A stretch of 64,000 bases of DNA from Hymenobacter nitidus (GCF_020447315.1 NZ_JAJADQ010000007.1:248001-312000); one strand, 5' to 3'; shown: positions 8,443 through 17,174, counted from the stretch's first letter. Notes: a model not told the origin generated them from the sequence alone. Numbers and translations are program-made.

Positions 8443-9462
8443 GTGACTTACATTCCTGCCTACCTCCGCCGTTTACTGTTCTGTTTTCTGGGTGCCGGCC
8501 TGGCGCTCGGCGGCTGCACGTCCAACGAAACCTGCTCGGCCGACCCGGAAGTGGCCAAAGTGCCCGTGACGGTGCGACTGGAGCGGCTGGAGCAGCCGTT
8601 CTTTCGGATAAAGAACGTGGCCGAGGCCAAGCAGTTTCTGCGGCAGCAACCAGCGTTTACCACCTATTTTCTGGGGCGCAAGCAATTCCCTTCCGAAGAC
8701 GTGCTGGCCAAGCAGCTGGTTGGGCTAGCCACTGAGCCGGGACTGCGCAAGCTGGGTCAGGACTCGGAAGCGGCATTCAGGGATACCAACGCCCTGCAGA
8801 ACCAGCTCGAGCAACTGTTTCAGCACGTGCGCTACTACTTCCCGAAGTTTCCGGTGCCGCCGGTCAAGACGTTTGTGAGCGGGCTAAGTCAGGATTTGTT
8901 CGTCAATGACAGTCTGATGGTGCTGAGTATCGACTTCTTTGCCGGCGCCAAGGCCAGCTACCGGCCCAACGTGCCCGATTATATCCTGCGCCGCTACGAG
9001 CCAGCTTATTTGGTACCCACCGCGGCCCTGGCTATTTCGAGCAAGTACAACCAGAAGAAGCTGACCGACCAGACCATGCTCAGCGAAATGGTGCAGTTTG
9101 GGAAGTCGCTGTATTTCGCCGAAAAGGTGTTGCCCTGCACCGCCGATACGCTGCTGATTGGCTTCACGGACAAGGAGCTGGCGAATCTGCAGTTCAACGA
9201 GGGCAAGGTGTGGGCGCACTTTATCGAGAAGAAGCTGCTCTATAACACCAGCCCGTTCACGATTCAGAAGTATATCGGGGAGCGGCCCAACGTGCCCGAA
9301 ATCGACAAAAGCTGCCCTGGTCGGGTAGGTGCCTGGGTGGGCTGGCAGATTGTGCGCAAGTATATGGCCGAGCACCCCAACGTGACGCTGGCCCAGCTGA
9401 TGGCCCAGAAAGACCCCCAGCGCATCCTGAACGAGTCGCGCTACCGGCCAAAGAGAAAGTAG
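8443..9462 (+). CDS. gldB: gliding motility lipoprotein GldB
   Basis: The 339-residue product starts at GTG; no ATG precedes the signal peptide. A lipobox (LALGGC) marks it as a lipoprotein with Cys at about residue 25. The rest resembles GldB, including the segment FFAGAKASYRPNVPDYILRR and the conserved C-terminal GRVGAWVGWQIVRKYM. GldB is essential for gliding in Flavobacterium; its molecular role is undefined. No gldC follows, unlike in some Bacteroidota where gldB and gldC are adjacent. Confidence 0.88.
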   Translation: MTYIPAYLRRLLFCFLGAGLALGGCTSNETCSADPEVAKVPVTVRLERLEQPFFRIKNVAEAKQFLRQQPAFTTYFLGRKQFPSEDVLAKQLVGLATEPGLRKLGQDSEAAFRDTNALQNQLEQLFQHVRYYFPKFPVPPVKTFVSGLSQDLFVNDSLMVLSIDFFAGAKASYRPNVPDYILRRYEPAYLVPTAALAISSKYNQKKLTDQTMLSEMVQFGKSLYFAEKVLPCTADTLLIGFTDKELANLQFNEGKVWAHFIEKKLLYNTSPFTIQKYIGERPNVPEIDKSCPGRVGAWVGWQIVRKYMAEHPNVTLAQLMAQKDPQRILNESRYRPKRK

Positions 9463-9556
9463 TCCGGGCTGTTGCAGGGGAATATCAATTGGGTGACCCA
9501 GGGTATGGCTCCACAATGCACACTTTAACGCTTGCCAATCCTTATTCACTTCTGCC

Positions 9557-10762
9557 GTGCACATTGCCGTTTTCAGCCAGTATCACACCAATCCTGACTG
9601 CCCGGCAACAAGTCGTCACTATTCCCTGCTGGCGCACCTGGCGAAGGCCCACCGCGTTACGCTCATTACTACCCGCACCTGGGAAGCACAGCGCCTGACC
9701 CGGCAGTACCCCTGGCTGCCGGAAGGAGTGGAAATGCGGGCCGCCGAAGTACCCTACGAGAATAAGATGGGCGTGGCCCGGCGGGTGTTGTCGTTTGGGC
9801 AATATGCCGCTTACGCCGTGCGGGAAGGCCTGCGCCTAGAGCAGCCCGACGTTATCTGGGGCATATCCACACCACTGACAGCCGCCTGGGCCGCCGCACA
9901 GGTGGCCCGGCGGCGCCGTATTCCCTGGGTTTTTGAGGTGCAGGATCTGTGGCCGTCTTTTCCGATTGCCATGGGCGCCGTGCCCACCCGCTGGGCCCGA
10001 AACCGGCTGTTTGCGCTGGAGAAAAGCTTGTACCAAAGTGCCAGCCACATCCTGCCGCTCTCACCGGATATGACGCGCTACGTCGAAGAGCAAGGCATTG
10101 CCAGCCGCAAAATCACCACGGTGCTCAACGGTACGGACCTGGATTTGGCTGCTTTGGCCACTCCGGAAGCCGTGGCTACACTGCGGGCTGAATACGGGCT
10201 GACCGGCAAGCAGATTGTTCTCTATGCCGGCACTTTCGGCCGGGCCAATGATATTCCCACGCTGGTAGCGGCCGCCGAGCAACTGGTGCTGCGCCAGCCG
10301 GACGTGGTATGGCTATTCATGGGCCTGGGCTTTCATGAGCCCCTGGTGCGGGCCGCCGCCGCGCGTTGTGCCGGTATTCGCCTCATTGCGCCCCAGCCGC
10401 GCCACGCTGTTTTCGCCTGGTTTAAGCTGGCCGATATATCCGTGGTTTCCTTTCTGGACCTCCCGGTGCTGGACGCTAATTCACCCGCCAAGTTCTACGA
10501 CAGCCTGTCTGTTGGTACGCCCGTGGTAGTCACTAACCGGGGCTGGACCAAAGAGCTGGTAGAGCAGCAAAGCTGTGGCTGGTATGCGCCAGCAGGCAAT
10601 GCAGCGATTTTGCGGGAGCTGCTGGCAGAAGTACTGAGCCAGCCAGAGAAGCTAGCGCAGGCTGGACAGAAAGGCCAACTCGTCGCTATTGCCCAGTTCG
10701 ATCGACTGCAGATAGCTACCACTATCCAGGAAATCCTAGAAACGGTTACTCTTAAAACCTGA
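9557..10762 (+). CDS. family 4-like glycosyltransferase
   Basis: The 401-residue GT-B fold protein starts at GTG with HIAVFSQYHTNPD, the N-terminal nucleotide-fold strand typical of WbuB-like sugar transferases. The acceptor domain includes FEVQDLWPSFPIAMG; the donor domain includes VLYAGTFGRANDIPTLV and the late motif LDANSPAKFYDSLSVGTPVV, where GT4 enzymes contact the donor. It probably adds a sugar during surface polysaccharide or O-antigen synthesis in the cytosol. There are no other polysaccharide genes next to it, so donor and acceptor cannot be inferred. Confidence 0.85.
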   Translation: MHIAVFSQYHTNPDCPATSRHYSLLAHLAKAHRVTLITTRTWEAQRLTRQYPWLPEGVEMRAAEVPYENKMGVARRVLSFGQYAAYAVREGLRLEQPDVIWGISTPLTAAWAAAQVARRRRIPWVFEVQDLWPSFPIAMGAVPTRWARNRLFALEKSLYQSASHILPLSPDMTRYVEEQGIASRKITTVLNGTDLDLAALATPEAVATLRAEYGLTGKQIVLYAGTFGRANDIPTLVAAAEQLVLRQPDVVWLFMGLGFHEPLVRAAAARCAGIRLIAPQPRHAVFAWFKLADISVVSFLDLPVLDANSPAKFYDSLSVGTPVVVTNRGWTKELVEQQSCGWYAPAGNAAILRELLAEVLSQPEKLAQAGQKGQLVAIAQFDRLQIATTIQEILETVTLKT

Positions 10763-10805
10763 GAGAACTGCTTTTATACTAAGTTGTACTGTTAGGCCAG
10801 AATAA

Positions 10806-11495
10806 TCAGACTTCTACCGTATTTTCTGGCCTTGAGTCTTCGGCAGCCGGTTTGCCGAAATGCGTAGCGTAATACTTGCAAAAGCCCTTAAGCGGGCAGA
10901 TTCCGCATTTAGGCGAGCGGGCTACGCACACGTAGCGGCCGTGCAGAATAAGCCAATGGTGGGCCTTCGGAATCAGTGCTTCGGGTATATAACGCACTAG
11001 CTCCTTCTCCACGGCCAGCGGTGTGGTTGCTTTCTGCGGTACCAGCCCCAGCCGGTGCGACACCCGAAACACGTGGGTATCGACGGCCATGGCGGGCTGA
11101 TTATAAATCACCGAGACAATAACGTTGGCCGTTTTGCGGCCCACCCCCGGCAGCCGCTGCAGCTCCTCAATCGTGCTGGGAACTTCGGAGTTGAATTCCT
11201 CCACTAATAGGCGGCCCAACCCGGCCAGGTGCTTGGCTTTGTTGTTCGGGTAAGAAACGCTGCGGATAAACGGGAAGATTTCTTCGGCTGAGGCCAAGGC
11301 CAAATGAGCTGGTGTTGGAAACTGCTCCAGCAGGGCCGGCATAATCTGGTTGACGCGCTTATCGGTGCACTGGGCGCTGAGCACCACGGCCACAATCAAC
11401 TCGTATGGGTTGCCATACACCAGCTCCGTCTTGGGCTCGGGAAAGTGAGTGGTGAAGTAGTTGAGGAAGTGGCGGAACCGCTCGGGCTTGCGCAT
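10806..11495 (-). CDS. nth: endonuclease III
   Basis: This 229-residue enzyme is the bifunctional DNA glycosylase/AP lyase that removes oxidised pyrimidines. The helix-hairpin-helix LPGVGRKTANVI contains the catalytic Lys (about residue 121), AVDTHVFRVSHRLGL holds the catalytic Asp (about 139), and the four Cys of CVARSPKCGICPLKGFC bind the iron-sulfur cluster. Length and motif spacing are normal. It is convergent with the glycosyltransferase and is the second base-excision glycosylase in the window after mutY. Confidence 0.96.
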   Translation of the reverse strand: MRKPERFRHFLNYFTTHFPEPKTELVYGNPYELIVAVVLSAQCTDKRVNQIMPALLEQFPTPAHLALASAEEIFPFIRSVSYPNNKAKHLAGLGRLLVEEFNSEVPSTIEELQRLPGVGRKTANVIVSVIYNQPAMAVDTHVFRVSHRLGLVPQKATTPLAVEKELVRYIPEALIPKAHHWLILHGRYVCVARSPKCGICPLKGFCKYYATHFGKPAAEDSRPENTVEV

Positions 11496-11545
11496 GGCAG
11501 AAAGCTAATAAGCACTATGAGAGCGGCAAAGTAAGGGCAAAAAAA

Positions 11546-11640
11546 GTCATCCTGAGCCCGGCAGAACCCTGGCCCGACCATACGAACCCCGGTAGTAGGA
11601 GGTGCGCTGGCGAGCAATAGGCTTGCAGGCTCAGGATGAC
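11546..11640. repeat. REP-like inverted repeat, copy A
   Basis: GTCATCCTGAGC (11546-11557) and GCTCAGGATGAC (11629-11640) are perfect 12-bp inverted arms enclosing 71 bp between nth and the small anti-sigma-like gene. Related arms occur at 16160, 34732 (half site), 42791 and 56084. Confidence 0.75.
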
Positions 11641-11657
11641 GGAAGCTAGTTTAATCT

Positions 11658-11888
11658 TTACCCAGCCTTGAGAAAGGTGCGGGAGTACTGTAAGATCGAA
11701 TCGGTGGTGCGCTTGCTGGGGGCACTTTTGAGGCCATCCAGGCAGCGCTGAGCGAGTAGGAGGTCGGCGCACACAGTTGCCAGTTCGGCATCGTGGAGCA
11801 GGGCGCGCTCTACTTCCTGGTGCTCGTTAGCCGGCAATTCGTTGTATACGTACCGGAGCAGTTTCTCGTGGGTAAAGGTTTTGATCAT
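11658..11888 (-). CDS. small putative anti-sigma partner of the ECF sigma factor
   Basis: A 76-residue acidic, helical protein (MIKTFTHEKLLRYVYNELPA at the start, ILQYSRTFLKAG at the end). Its first 62 bp overlap the 3' end of the upstream sigma gene in another frame, an arrangement that suggests translational coupling. The N-terminal layout resembles the first helices of small anti-sigma proteins that often follow ECF sigma genes in Hymenobacter, but there are no Cys/His zinc ligands and no membrane segment. The function as a sigma regulator is an inference from position and length. Confidence 0.65.
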   Translation of the reverse strand: MIKTFTHEKLLRYVYNELPANEHQEVERALLHDAELATVCADLLLAQRCLDGLKSAPSKRTTDSILQYSRTFLKAG

Positions 11889-12462
11889 AGAAAACGGGTT
11901 GTGCGGCCATCTTCTTCCGCAGGTTGATCAGCGCGTAACGCATACGCCCCAGCGCTGTATTGATGCTCACTCCGGTTGCATCCGCAATTTCCTGAAAGCT
12001 CATGTCGCCGTAGTGGCGCATGATGAGCACTTCTTTCTGCACGGCGGGCAGGTCCTGGATTAGCTCGCGAAGACGGGCGTGGGTTTCCTCACGGGTGATG
12101 GTTGCCTCGGCTCCCTCTTCTGCCAACGACAACGAGTTGAACGCATGACTTGTTGTATCGAGGCTCAATAAAGGGCTACGTTTTTCGCGCCGGAAAAAGT
12201 CAATGGCCAGATTATGAGCGATACGGCAGATCCAGGAAGAAAACTTGCCTTCCTCATTGTAGCGGCCACTCTTCATGGTGTGGATAGCTTTGATAAACGT
12301 ATCCTGCAGCAAATCTTCGGCAACGTCTTCATCGCGCACAATCAGCATGATAGTGGTGAAAACGCGGCTTTTGTGCCGATCTAACAATAAAGCAAAGGCA
12401 TCTTCCTTACCGGCGATGTAAAGGGATATGAGAGCGGAATCGCTCGGCTGCATGGTGTCCAT
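11827..12462 (-). CDS. ECF-type RNA polymerase sigma factor
   Basis: The 211-residue protein has sigma region 2 (DEDVAEDLLQDTFIKAIH and FSSWICRIAHNLAIDFFRRE) and region 4 (LPAVQKEVLIMRHYGDMSFQ then EIADATGVSINTALGRMRYA, a helix-turn-helix). It lacks regions 1 and 3, as ECF sigma factors do, and would direct RNA polymerase to a set of stress or envelope genes. The C-terminal 20 or so residues after the helix-turn-helix overlap the start of the small downstream gene. No FecR or zinc-finger anti-sigma gene adjoins. Confidence 0.92.
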   Translation of the reverse strand: MDTMQPSDSALISLYIAGKEDAFALLLDRHKSRVFTTIMLIVRDEDVAEDLLQDTFIKAIHTMKSGRYNEEGKFSSWICRIAHNLAIDFFRREKRSPLLSLDTTSHAFNSLSLAEEGAEATITREETHARLRELIQDLPAVQKEVLIMRHYGDMSFQEIADATGVSINTALGRMRYALINLRKKMAAQPVFYDQNLYPRETAPVRIQRIAG

Positions 12463-12773
12463 AAAGGCTACGGGTTAGAGGAACGTAGAGCTTTAGGCCA
12501 TAGAGTGCAGTTGCCGGTGAAATTGAGAACGTTGCGGAAGGAGGGATGAAGTTTCCAAATGTAGAAAACGGCTACACCATTCGCAATGGATGGTTGCGTC
12601 AAAAGCAAAATAATTTCTGCTTTTTATACTGATTTATCGAATAGTTTCTATCAACTATTTAGTGTTGAGCTACAAAGCAGTAAAATTAACCCCGTCGAAA
12701 TTCGTTTGCGCGGGCACCTAAATGACAAAAAAGCCCGCATTAGCGGGCTTCGTACACAGGCTGGCTTCCGGGT
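12463..12773. other. intergenic region between the sigma factor and the DUF6799 gene
   Basis: This 311-bp stretch is AT-richer than its flanks (especially 12590-12700) and must hold the sigma-gene promoter, though no clear TTG/TAnnTTTG pair is seen on the minus strand. Apart from the terminator at 12727-12750 nothing else is recognised. Confidence 0.5.
12727..12750 (-). terminator. terminator of the DUF6799 gene
   Basis: On the minus strand AAGCCCGC, a loop of TAAT, GCGGGCTT and a run of six T form a textbook intrinsic terminator 23 bp after the stop codon. Confidence 0.85.
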
Positions 12774-13346
12774 TCAGCGCCGTAGTTGGGAATCGATTTG
12801 CTGCAACTTGCTGTCAATGGGGGCGGCCGCGGCGTTGGAGCCAACGGCGGCGGTAGTACGCTCGGCGAGGCGGTCGGAGAGCTGCTGGAGCAGGGCCAGG
12901 CGCTGCTCGGTACGGCGCAGCTCGGTGGCTAGGCGCTGGGGTGCCAGCGCCTGCGTAGGGCCGGGCAGACGGGTTTCGGTGGGCTGGCCGGTTACCTGGC
13001 GCGCATGCTGCTCAATGGCCGGCGCCGACATCATATCATCGGTGAAGTTGACGACCACGCCCTGCATGTTCACGGCTTTGCCTTCCGGCAGCATCTGGCG
13101 CGACCCATCTTTGCCTATCATAATGCCGTCGGGGCGTACAACCAGGCCATTGTCCATCGTAACCGGGGCCGACAGTCGGGTAGTCTGGCCCGCCTGCAGC
13201 CGCAGGGTAACCCCACCGCGCCGCACGACGCCATCCTTGAGCGAAGCGGCCTGGGTAGTGGCCGCTGGGGCAGTTTGGGCCAGCGCGGGAGCGGCCGTCA
13301 GCGCGAGGCTGCCGAAGACAAAACAGGCGAGGACAAGGTGGGGCAT
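12774..13346 (-). CDS. secreted DUF6799 domain protein
   Basis: From the ATG at 13346 the protein is 190 residues with a signal peptide (LVLACFVFGSLALTAAPALA). Residues of about 33-95 carry a DUF6799-like pair of glycine-rich beta hairpins (DGVVRRGGVTLRLQAGQTTR and GLVVRPDGIMIGKDGSRQML). A Gln/Arg/Leu-rich coiled-coil stretch follows to the end (ELRRTEQRLALLQQLSDRLA). Longer upstream starts would overlap the neighbouring gene and precede the signal peptide, so were rejected. It is probably periplasmic; the function of the family is unknown. Confidence 0.75.
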   Translation of the reverse strand: MPHLVLACFVFGSLALTAAPALAQTAPAATTQAASLKDGVVRRGGVTLRLQAGQTTRLSAPVTMDNGLVVRPDGIMIGKDGSRQMLPEGKAVNMQGVVVNFTDDMMSAPAIEQHARQVTGQPTETRLPGPTQALAPQRLATELRRTEQRLALLQQLSDRLAERTTAAVGSNAAAAPIDSKLQQIDSQLRR

Positions 13347-13432
13347 GGCGGGAAACGAGCAAGAGTGAGAAACGCAGAAGAGCTGGCGGGCTGCTTCCGC
13401 TTTTTCTGCTGACGCGCTTTGCCGGCGCAAGG

Positions 13433-13864
13433 TTACGCGTTGGTATCGTGGGCGCGGCGGCGGGCCAGCCACTCAGCCGCCAGGCCTTCGTCGCTGAACA
13501 GGCGCACGTGACAGTCGGCGTTGGACACCAGCGGGGCGCCGTTTTCCTGGTCGATGCTGCTTAAATGGGCCGGCGACAGGAGAAAGGCCAGGTAGACGCG
13601 GCCGCCGAGCAGCGGGGTAAGCCGGGGGAGAAAGGTGGATAGTACCCACTCGGTGGAATCTTCGGTGAGCGTGCCCCGGCGGCGCAAATCGAGTAGCCAG
13701 TAGCGCACCCGCTTGGGCTCAGCCACCCGGAGCGTAGCTTCATAACCCTGCTGTACTTCCTGGCAGCTCACCTGCCGCAGCCAGCGGCCGAGCAGGGTAC
13801 CCAGGTCTTCGCGCAGGGTGAGCTCCACAAAATCGGCAACAACGGTAACGGTGGGTACGGGCAT
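13433..13864 (-). CDS. hypothetical protein, STAS/SpoIIAA-like fold possible
   Basis: A 143-residue cytosolic-looking protein without signal peptide. Alternating strands and helices such as VRYWLLDLRRRGTLTEDSTE and GGRVYLAFLLSPAHL are reminiscent of single-domain STAS/SEC14-like proteins that are common in Hymenobacter, but no diagnostic motif is present. It lies 86 bp upstream of the DUF6799 gene on the same strand, possibly as one transcription unit. Treat the fold as a guess; the frame itself has normal codon use for this genome. Confidence 0.6.
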   Translation of the reverse strand: MPVPTVTVVADFVELTLREDLGTLLGRWLRQVSCQEVQQGYEATLRVAEPKRVRYWLLDLRRRGTLTEDSTEWVLSTFLPRLTPLLGGRVYLAFLLSPAHLSSIDQENGAPLVSNADCHVRLFSDEGLAAEWLARRRAHDTNA

Positions 13865-14097
13865 CAGGAAAACGGGTAAGCCAAGTACGCGGCGCGAATA
13901 AAAAGCGGTAGCTCAGGCTAGTAAGATAGAAAATTTAGGCCTGATTCCAAGGGCTCCGGTGACAGGTGAGGCGCCAGTCCCGCCCACGCTCACCCGGAGC
14001 AGAACCCTGGCCGGCCTCGGCGGGTTTACCGACCTGCGCTTTTCCTGGTCGGCTTGATTCGTAAGCTGCGCCGTGCCTGATGCCCCGGCATTCGCGT

Positions 14098-14105
14098 TAC
14101 CTTTG
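14098..14105 (+). promoter_or_regulatory. -7-type promoter box upstream of the MFS gene
   Basis: TACCTTTG matches the Bacteroidota TAnnTTTG box, 31 bp before the chosen ATG. No convincing -33 TTG is seen at the expected distance. Confidence 0.4.
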
Positions 14106-14136
14106 CCCGCCGTCTATTCTATTCGTTGCTTGCTTT

Positions 14137-15426
14137 ATGTCTGCTGAATCCTCGCTCACACCTCACGACCCTTACGCGGCCCTCCGCATTCCTGATTTTC
14201 GCCGGCTTGTTTCGGCCCGGGTGTGCTTCACGGTCGCCACCCGCGTGCAGGGCCTGGTGGTTGCCTGGCAGATATTCCGGCTGACCAACGACCCGCTGGC
14301 TTTGGGCTTTATCGGCTTGGCCGAGGCCCTGCCCAGCATCGGCGTGTCGCTCTACGCGGGCCACGTGGCCGACTCGGTGAAGCGCAAAAACATCATCATG
14401 GTGACCGTGACGGTGCTGCTGCTGTGTGCGGCGGCGCTGTGGGCCCTGGCTTCTCCGGCGGGGCTGCCGCTGCTGGCCAAGGGCTCGTTGTACACGCTGC
14501 CGCTCTACATCGTTATTTTTATTAGCGGCATTGCCCGGGGGTTTCTGGGGCCGGCCCTGTTTTCCTTTATGCCCCAGCTGCTGCCCAGCCGCGAAAAGCT
14601 GGCCAACGCCATTACCTGGAACAGCACCACGTATCAGGCCTCGGCAGTGCTGGGTCCGGCCATCGGGGGCTACCTGGTGGCCCACCTGGGCGTGGCCAAT
14701 TCCTACGCCGTAGCCACCGGGCTGCTGCTGCTGGCGGTGCTGCAGTTTGCCGGCATTGCCTCGCGGCCCCTGCCCGAGCGGGAAGGCGAGAAGCTGAGCC
14801 TGCAGGAGAGCGTGCTGAGCGGGCTCAAGTTCATCTTCAGCAACCAGCTGGTACTGGCGGCCCTGGCCCTGGATATGTTTGCCGTGCTGTTTGGCGGAGC
14901 CGTGGCCCTGCTGCCGGTTTTCGCCGTCGATATTCTGAAAGTGGGAGCGGCCGGACTGGGCCACCTGGAGGCCGCGCCGGCCGTGGGCTCGGTGCTGATG
15001 GCCGTGGTGCTGACCTATTTCCCCCTAAAGCGCCACGCCGGCCGCAAGCTGCTCTGGGCCGTGGCCGGCTTCGGGGCCGCCACCATCGCCTTTGCCTTGT
15101 CGACCAATTTCTGGCTGTCGTTGGGGCTGCTGTTCCTGACGGGCGTGTTCGACTCGGTGTCGGTTATTGTGCGCTCCACGCTGATTCACACCTTTACCCC
15201 GGAGTACATGAAAGGGCGGGTATCGGCCGTGAACAACATCTTTATTGGCTCCAGTAACGAAATCGGGGCCTTCGAATCGGGGGCGGCGGCCAAGCTGATG
15301 GGCGTGGTGCGCTCGGTGGTGTTTGGCGGCATCATGACCATCGTGGTGGTGCTGATTACGACCTGGCGGGCCGACAAGCTGCGCCGGCTGGATATGACCC
15401 CGAAAAAGCCCGAGCCGGTAGTCTAA
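14137..15426 (+). CDS. major facilitator superfamily transporter
   Basis: From the ATG at 14137 the protein is 429 residues with about twelve hydrophobic segments. The family loop between helices 2 and 3 appears as GHVADSVKRKNIIM, and helix 5 carries the PAIGGYLVAHLG pattern seen in drug-efflux type MFS proteins. The C-terminal half contains FTPEYMKGRVSAVNNIF, the equivalent loop found in enterobactin-exporter/MFS_3-like members. It probably exports a small molecule through the inner membrane by proton antiport; the substrate cannot be read from the sequence. An ATG at 14080 would add 19 residues and overlap the promoter box. Confidence 0.85.
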   Translation: MSAESSLTPHDPYAALRIPDFRRLVSARVCFTVATRVQGLVVAWQIFRLTNDPLALGFIGLAEALPSIGVSLYAGHVADSVKRKNIIMVTVTVLLLCAAALWALASPAGLPLLAKGSLYTLPLYIVIFISGIARGFLGPALFSFMPQLLPSREKLANAITWNSTTYQASAVLGPAIGGYLVAHLGVANSYAVATGLLLLAVLQFAGIASRPLPEREGEKLSLQESVLSGLKFIFSNQLVLAALALDMFAVLFGGAVALLPVFAVDILKVGAAGLGHLEAAPAVGSVLMAVVLTYFPLKRHAGRKLLWAVAGFGAATIAFALSTNFWLSLGLLFLTGVFDSVSVIVRSTLIHTFTPEYMKGRVSAVNNIFIGSSNEIGAFESGAAAKLMGVVRSVVFGGIMTIVVVLITTWRADKLRRLDMTPKKPEPVV

Positions 15427-15483
15427 GCCGGGTGGGCGTCGCATAAGTATGTGATGAAAGGGTAGAGGAAACGCTATATAGTG

Positions 15484-15491
15484 TAGCTTTG
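15484..15491 (+). promoter_or_regulatory. -7-type promoter box upstream of the second ECF sigma gene
   Basis: TAGCTTTG fits TAnnTTTG and lies 54 bp before the sigma ATG. No clear -33 element accompanies it. Confidence 0.35.
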
Positions 15492-15545
15492 CCCCTGAAT
15501 TATGCCACTTTCCGGCAGCTACTGGCTTTGCGGCCACCCCGCGCT

Positions 15546-16127
15546 ATGGCTACTTCCGATGCTCCAGACGCTTTAGAAGCCCGGCTTGCCCACCTGCAAG
15601 GTACCGATGCCGAAGCCTTTATGGAGCTGCTGTTCCGGGAGTTCTACCGGCCGCTGGGCAGCGTTATTCAGCGCGTGATAAAGGACAAAGAGGCCACGGA
15701 GGACCTGCTGCAGGATGTGTTTCTGCGCGTCTGGAATGGGCGCGACACGCTGACCATCAGCACCACCTACCGGGCCTACCTGTACCGGGCGGCCCTGAAC
15801 GCGGCCCTGCGCTACCAGGAGCGGGGCAAGCGGCAGGTGGCCTGGGACGATGCCCCACCCACCGCCGCGCCGCGCGTGGATAATGCCCTGCACGCCCTCT
15901 ACCAGCGCGAAGCCGAAGACTCGGTGGAGGCGGCGCTGGAGTTGCTGCCGCCCCAGTGCCGGGTGGTGTTTACGATGAGCCGCTACGAGGAGATGAGCTA
16001 CCAGGAAATAGCCGATACGCTCGAAATTTCGCCTAAAACGGTGGAGAACCAGATGGGCAAGGCCCTGCGCATTATGCGCCAGCAGCTCAGCGGCCTGCTC
16101 AAAAACCTGTATTCGTTTCTGCTGTAG
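15546..16127 (+). CDS. ECF sigma factor of the FecI-like Bacteroidota group
   Basis: Read from the ATG at 15546 it has 193 residues; an in-frame TTG at 15489 is less likely. Region 2 is visible as KDKEATEDLLQDVFLRVWNG and region 4 as LPPQCRVVFTMSRYEEMSYQ followed by EIADTLEISPKTVENQMGKA, matching the sigma-70 family 'Bacteroides expansion' type that pairs with FecR anti-sigma factors. A FecR gene lies 4.6 kb downstream at 20717, with TonB receptor genes between, so it may command this locus. That pairing is an inference from order and family. Confidence 0.9.
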   Translation: MATSDAPDALEARLAHLQGTDAEAFMELLFREFYRPLGSVIQRVIKDKEATEDLLQDVFLRVWNGRDTLTISTTYRAYLYRAALNAALRYQERGKRQVAWDDAPPTAAPRVDNALHALYQREAEDSVEAALELLPPQCRVVFTMSRYEEMSYQEIADTLEISPKTVENQMGKALRIMRQQLSGLLKNLYSFLL

Positions 16128-16159
16128 AGCCTAGGGGGCGTTGCAAAGTAGAAAGTATG

Positions 16160-16254
16160 CCGTCATGCTGAGCGAAGTCGAAGCAGCTCTACCGCAGTAG
16201 TAAATCAATTTTACCATTGCGGTAGAGCTGCTTCGGCTTCGCTCAGCATGACGG
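16160..16254. repeat. REP-like inverted repeat, copy B
   Basis: Long arms begin CGTCATGCTGAGCGAAG (16161) and end CTTCGCTCAGCATGACG (16253), about 36 bp each with one mismatch, around a 21-nt centre. It lies 32 bp after the sigma stop and would form a very stable hairpin in RNA or a cruciform in DNA. Confidence 0.85.
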
Positions 16255-16385
16255 TCTTTTTAGCGTCCTGACTACATACAAAAGCAGGCCGCTAAAAAAT
16301 ATTTTCCGGGAGCGTAGGGGTAAGGGCCGGGCCGCGGGTCAGGGACATGAAAGCATCCTTTCGCTGACCTGAACCTACTACGGCT

Positions 16386-17111
16386 ATGAACAAACTCCTT
16401 TCCCTCTGCCTGCTCGCGCTGAGCCTGCTGCTGGCCGGCTGCCACGGCGACATCTTCCCCGACAAAATAACCGGCTCGGGCCCGGTGGTAGCGGAAAACC
16501 GCACCGTGTCGGGCTTCTCCCGCCTCGATTTGGCCGTGGATGCCGACCTGTACCTGACCCAGGGCCCCACCAGCGCCGTGCGCATCGAGGCTCAGCAGAA
16601 CATTCTGGACGTGCTGGAAACCAACGTGAGTGGCGAGCGGCTATCCATCGGCTACGGCCGCGTGAACGTGCGCCGCCACGAGCCCATCAAGATCTTTATT
16701 TCCACGCCGGCCCTGAGCAGCGTGTCGGTGTCGGGCTCGGGCCACATCATCGGGCAGAACACCTGGCGGGCTGATAAGCTGAGCATCAGCCTCTCCGGCT
16801 CGGGCAGCGTGGAGCTGAGCCTGCTCGGGGTGCAGAGCCTGGGCACCGACATCTCCGGCTCGGGCTGGGTGCGGCTGGCCGGCGACGCCGCCCGCTACGA
16901 CGGGCACCTGAGCGGCTCGGGCGCGGTAGAGGCGTTTACGCTGACGGTGCAGGCCGCGGAAGTCCGCATGAGCGGCTCGGGCAGTACCCGCCTTACGGCC
17001 ACGCAAAGCCTCTACGCCTCTATCAGCGGCTCGGGCGCGGTCTACTACAAAGGCCGCCCCGCCCTGACGGTGCATACCTCCGGCTCGGGCCGCGTGGTCG
17101 ATGCCAACTAG
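16386..17111 (+). CDS. head-GIN (DUF2807) domain lipoprotein
   Basis: The 241-residue protein has a lipobox (LLLAGC, Cys at about 19) followed by a head-GIN domain, a single-stranded beta-helix fold common in Bacteroidota exported proteins. The motif SGSG recurs about eight times, roughly every 18-20 residues (ITGSGPV, VSGSGHI, LSGSGSV, ISGSGWV, LSGSGAV, MSGSGST, ISGSGAV, TSGSGRV), marking the turns of the helix. It is probably anchored on the outer membrane or periplasmic side. Function of the family is unknown. It lies between the ECF sigma gene and the TonB receptor. Confidence 0.88.
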   Translation: MNKLLSLCLLALSLLLAGCHGDIFPDKITGSGPVVAENRTVSGFSRLDLAVDADLYLTQGPTSAVRIEAQQNILDVLETNVSGERLSIGYGRVNVRRHEPIKIFISTPALSSVSVSGSGHIIGQNTWRADKLSISLSGSGSVELSLLGVQSLGTDISGSGWVRLAGDAARYDGHLSGSGAVEAFTLTVQAAEVRMSGSGSTRLTATQSLYASISGSGAVYYKGRPALTVHTSGSGRVVDAN

Positions 17112-17174
17112 CGCCGTCGGGGCTTTGCTCCGGACATAACTATGTCTGGCGACAAAACTGGTAATGGCTTTTAA

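Noticed and set aside
12586..13368. A 260-codon plus-strand frame
   Set aside because: It overlaps the DUF6799 gene and its terminator on the other strand and has no domain or upstream signal.
17132..17150. Short GGACATA/TATGTCT hairpin after the head-GIN gene
   Set aside because: The stem is short and lacks a T run; there is no support for it as a terminator.
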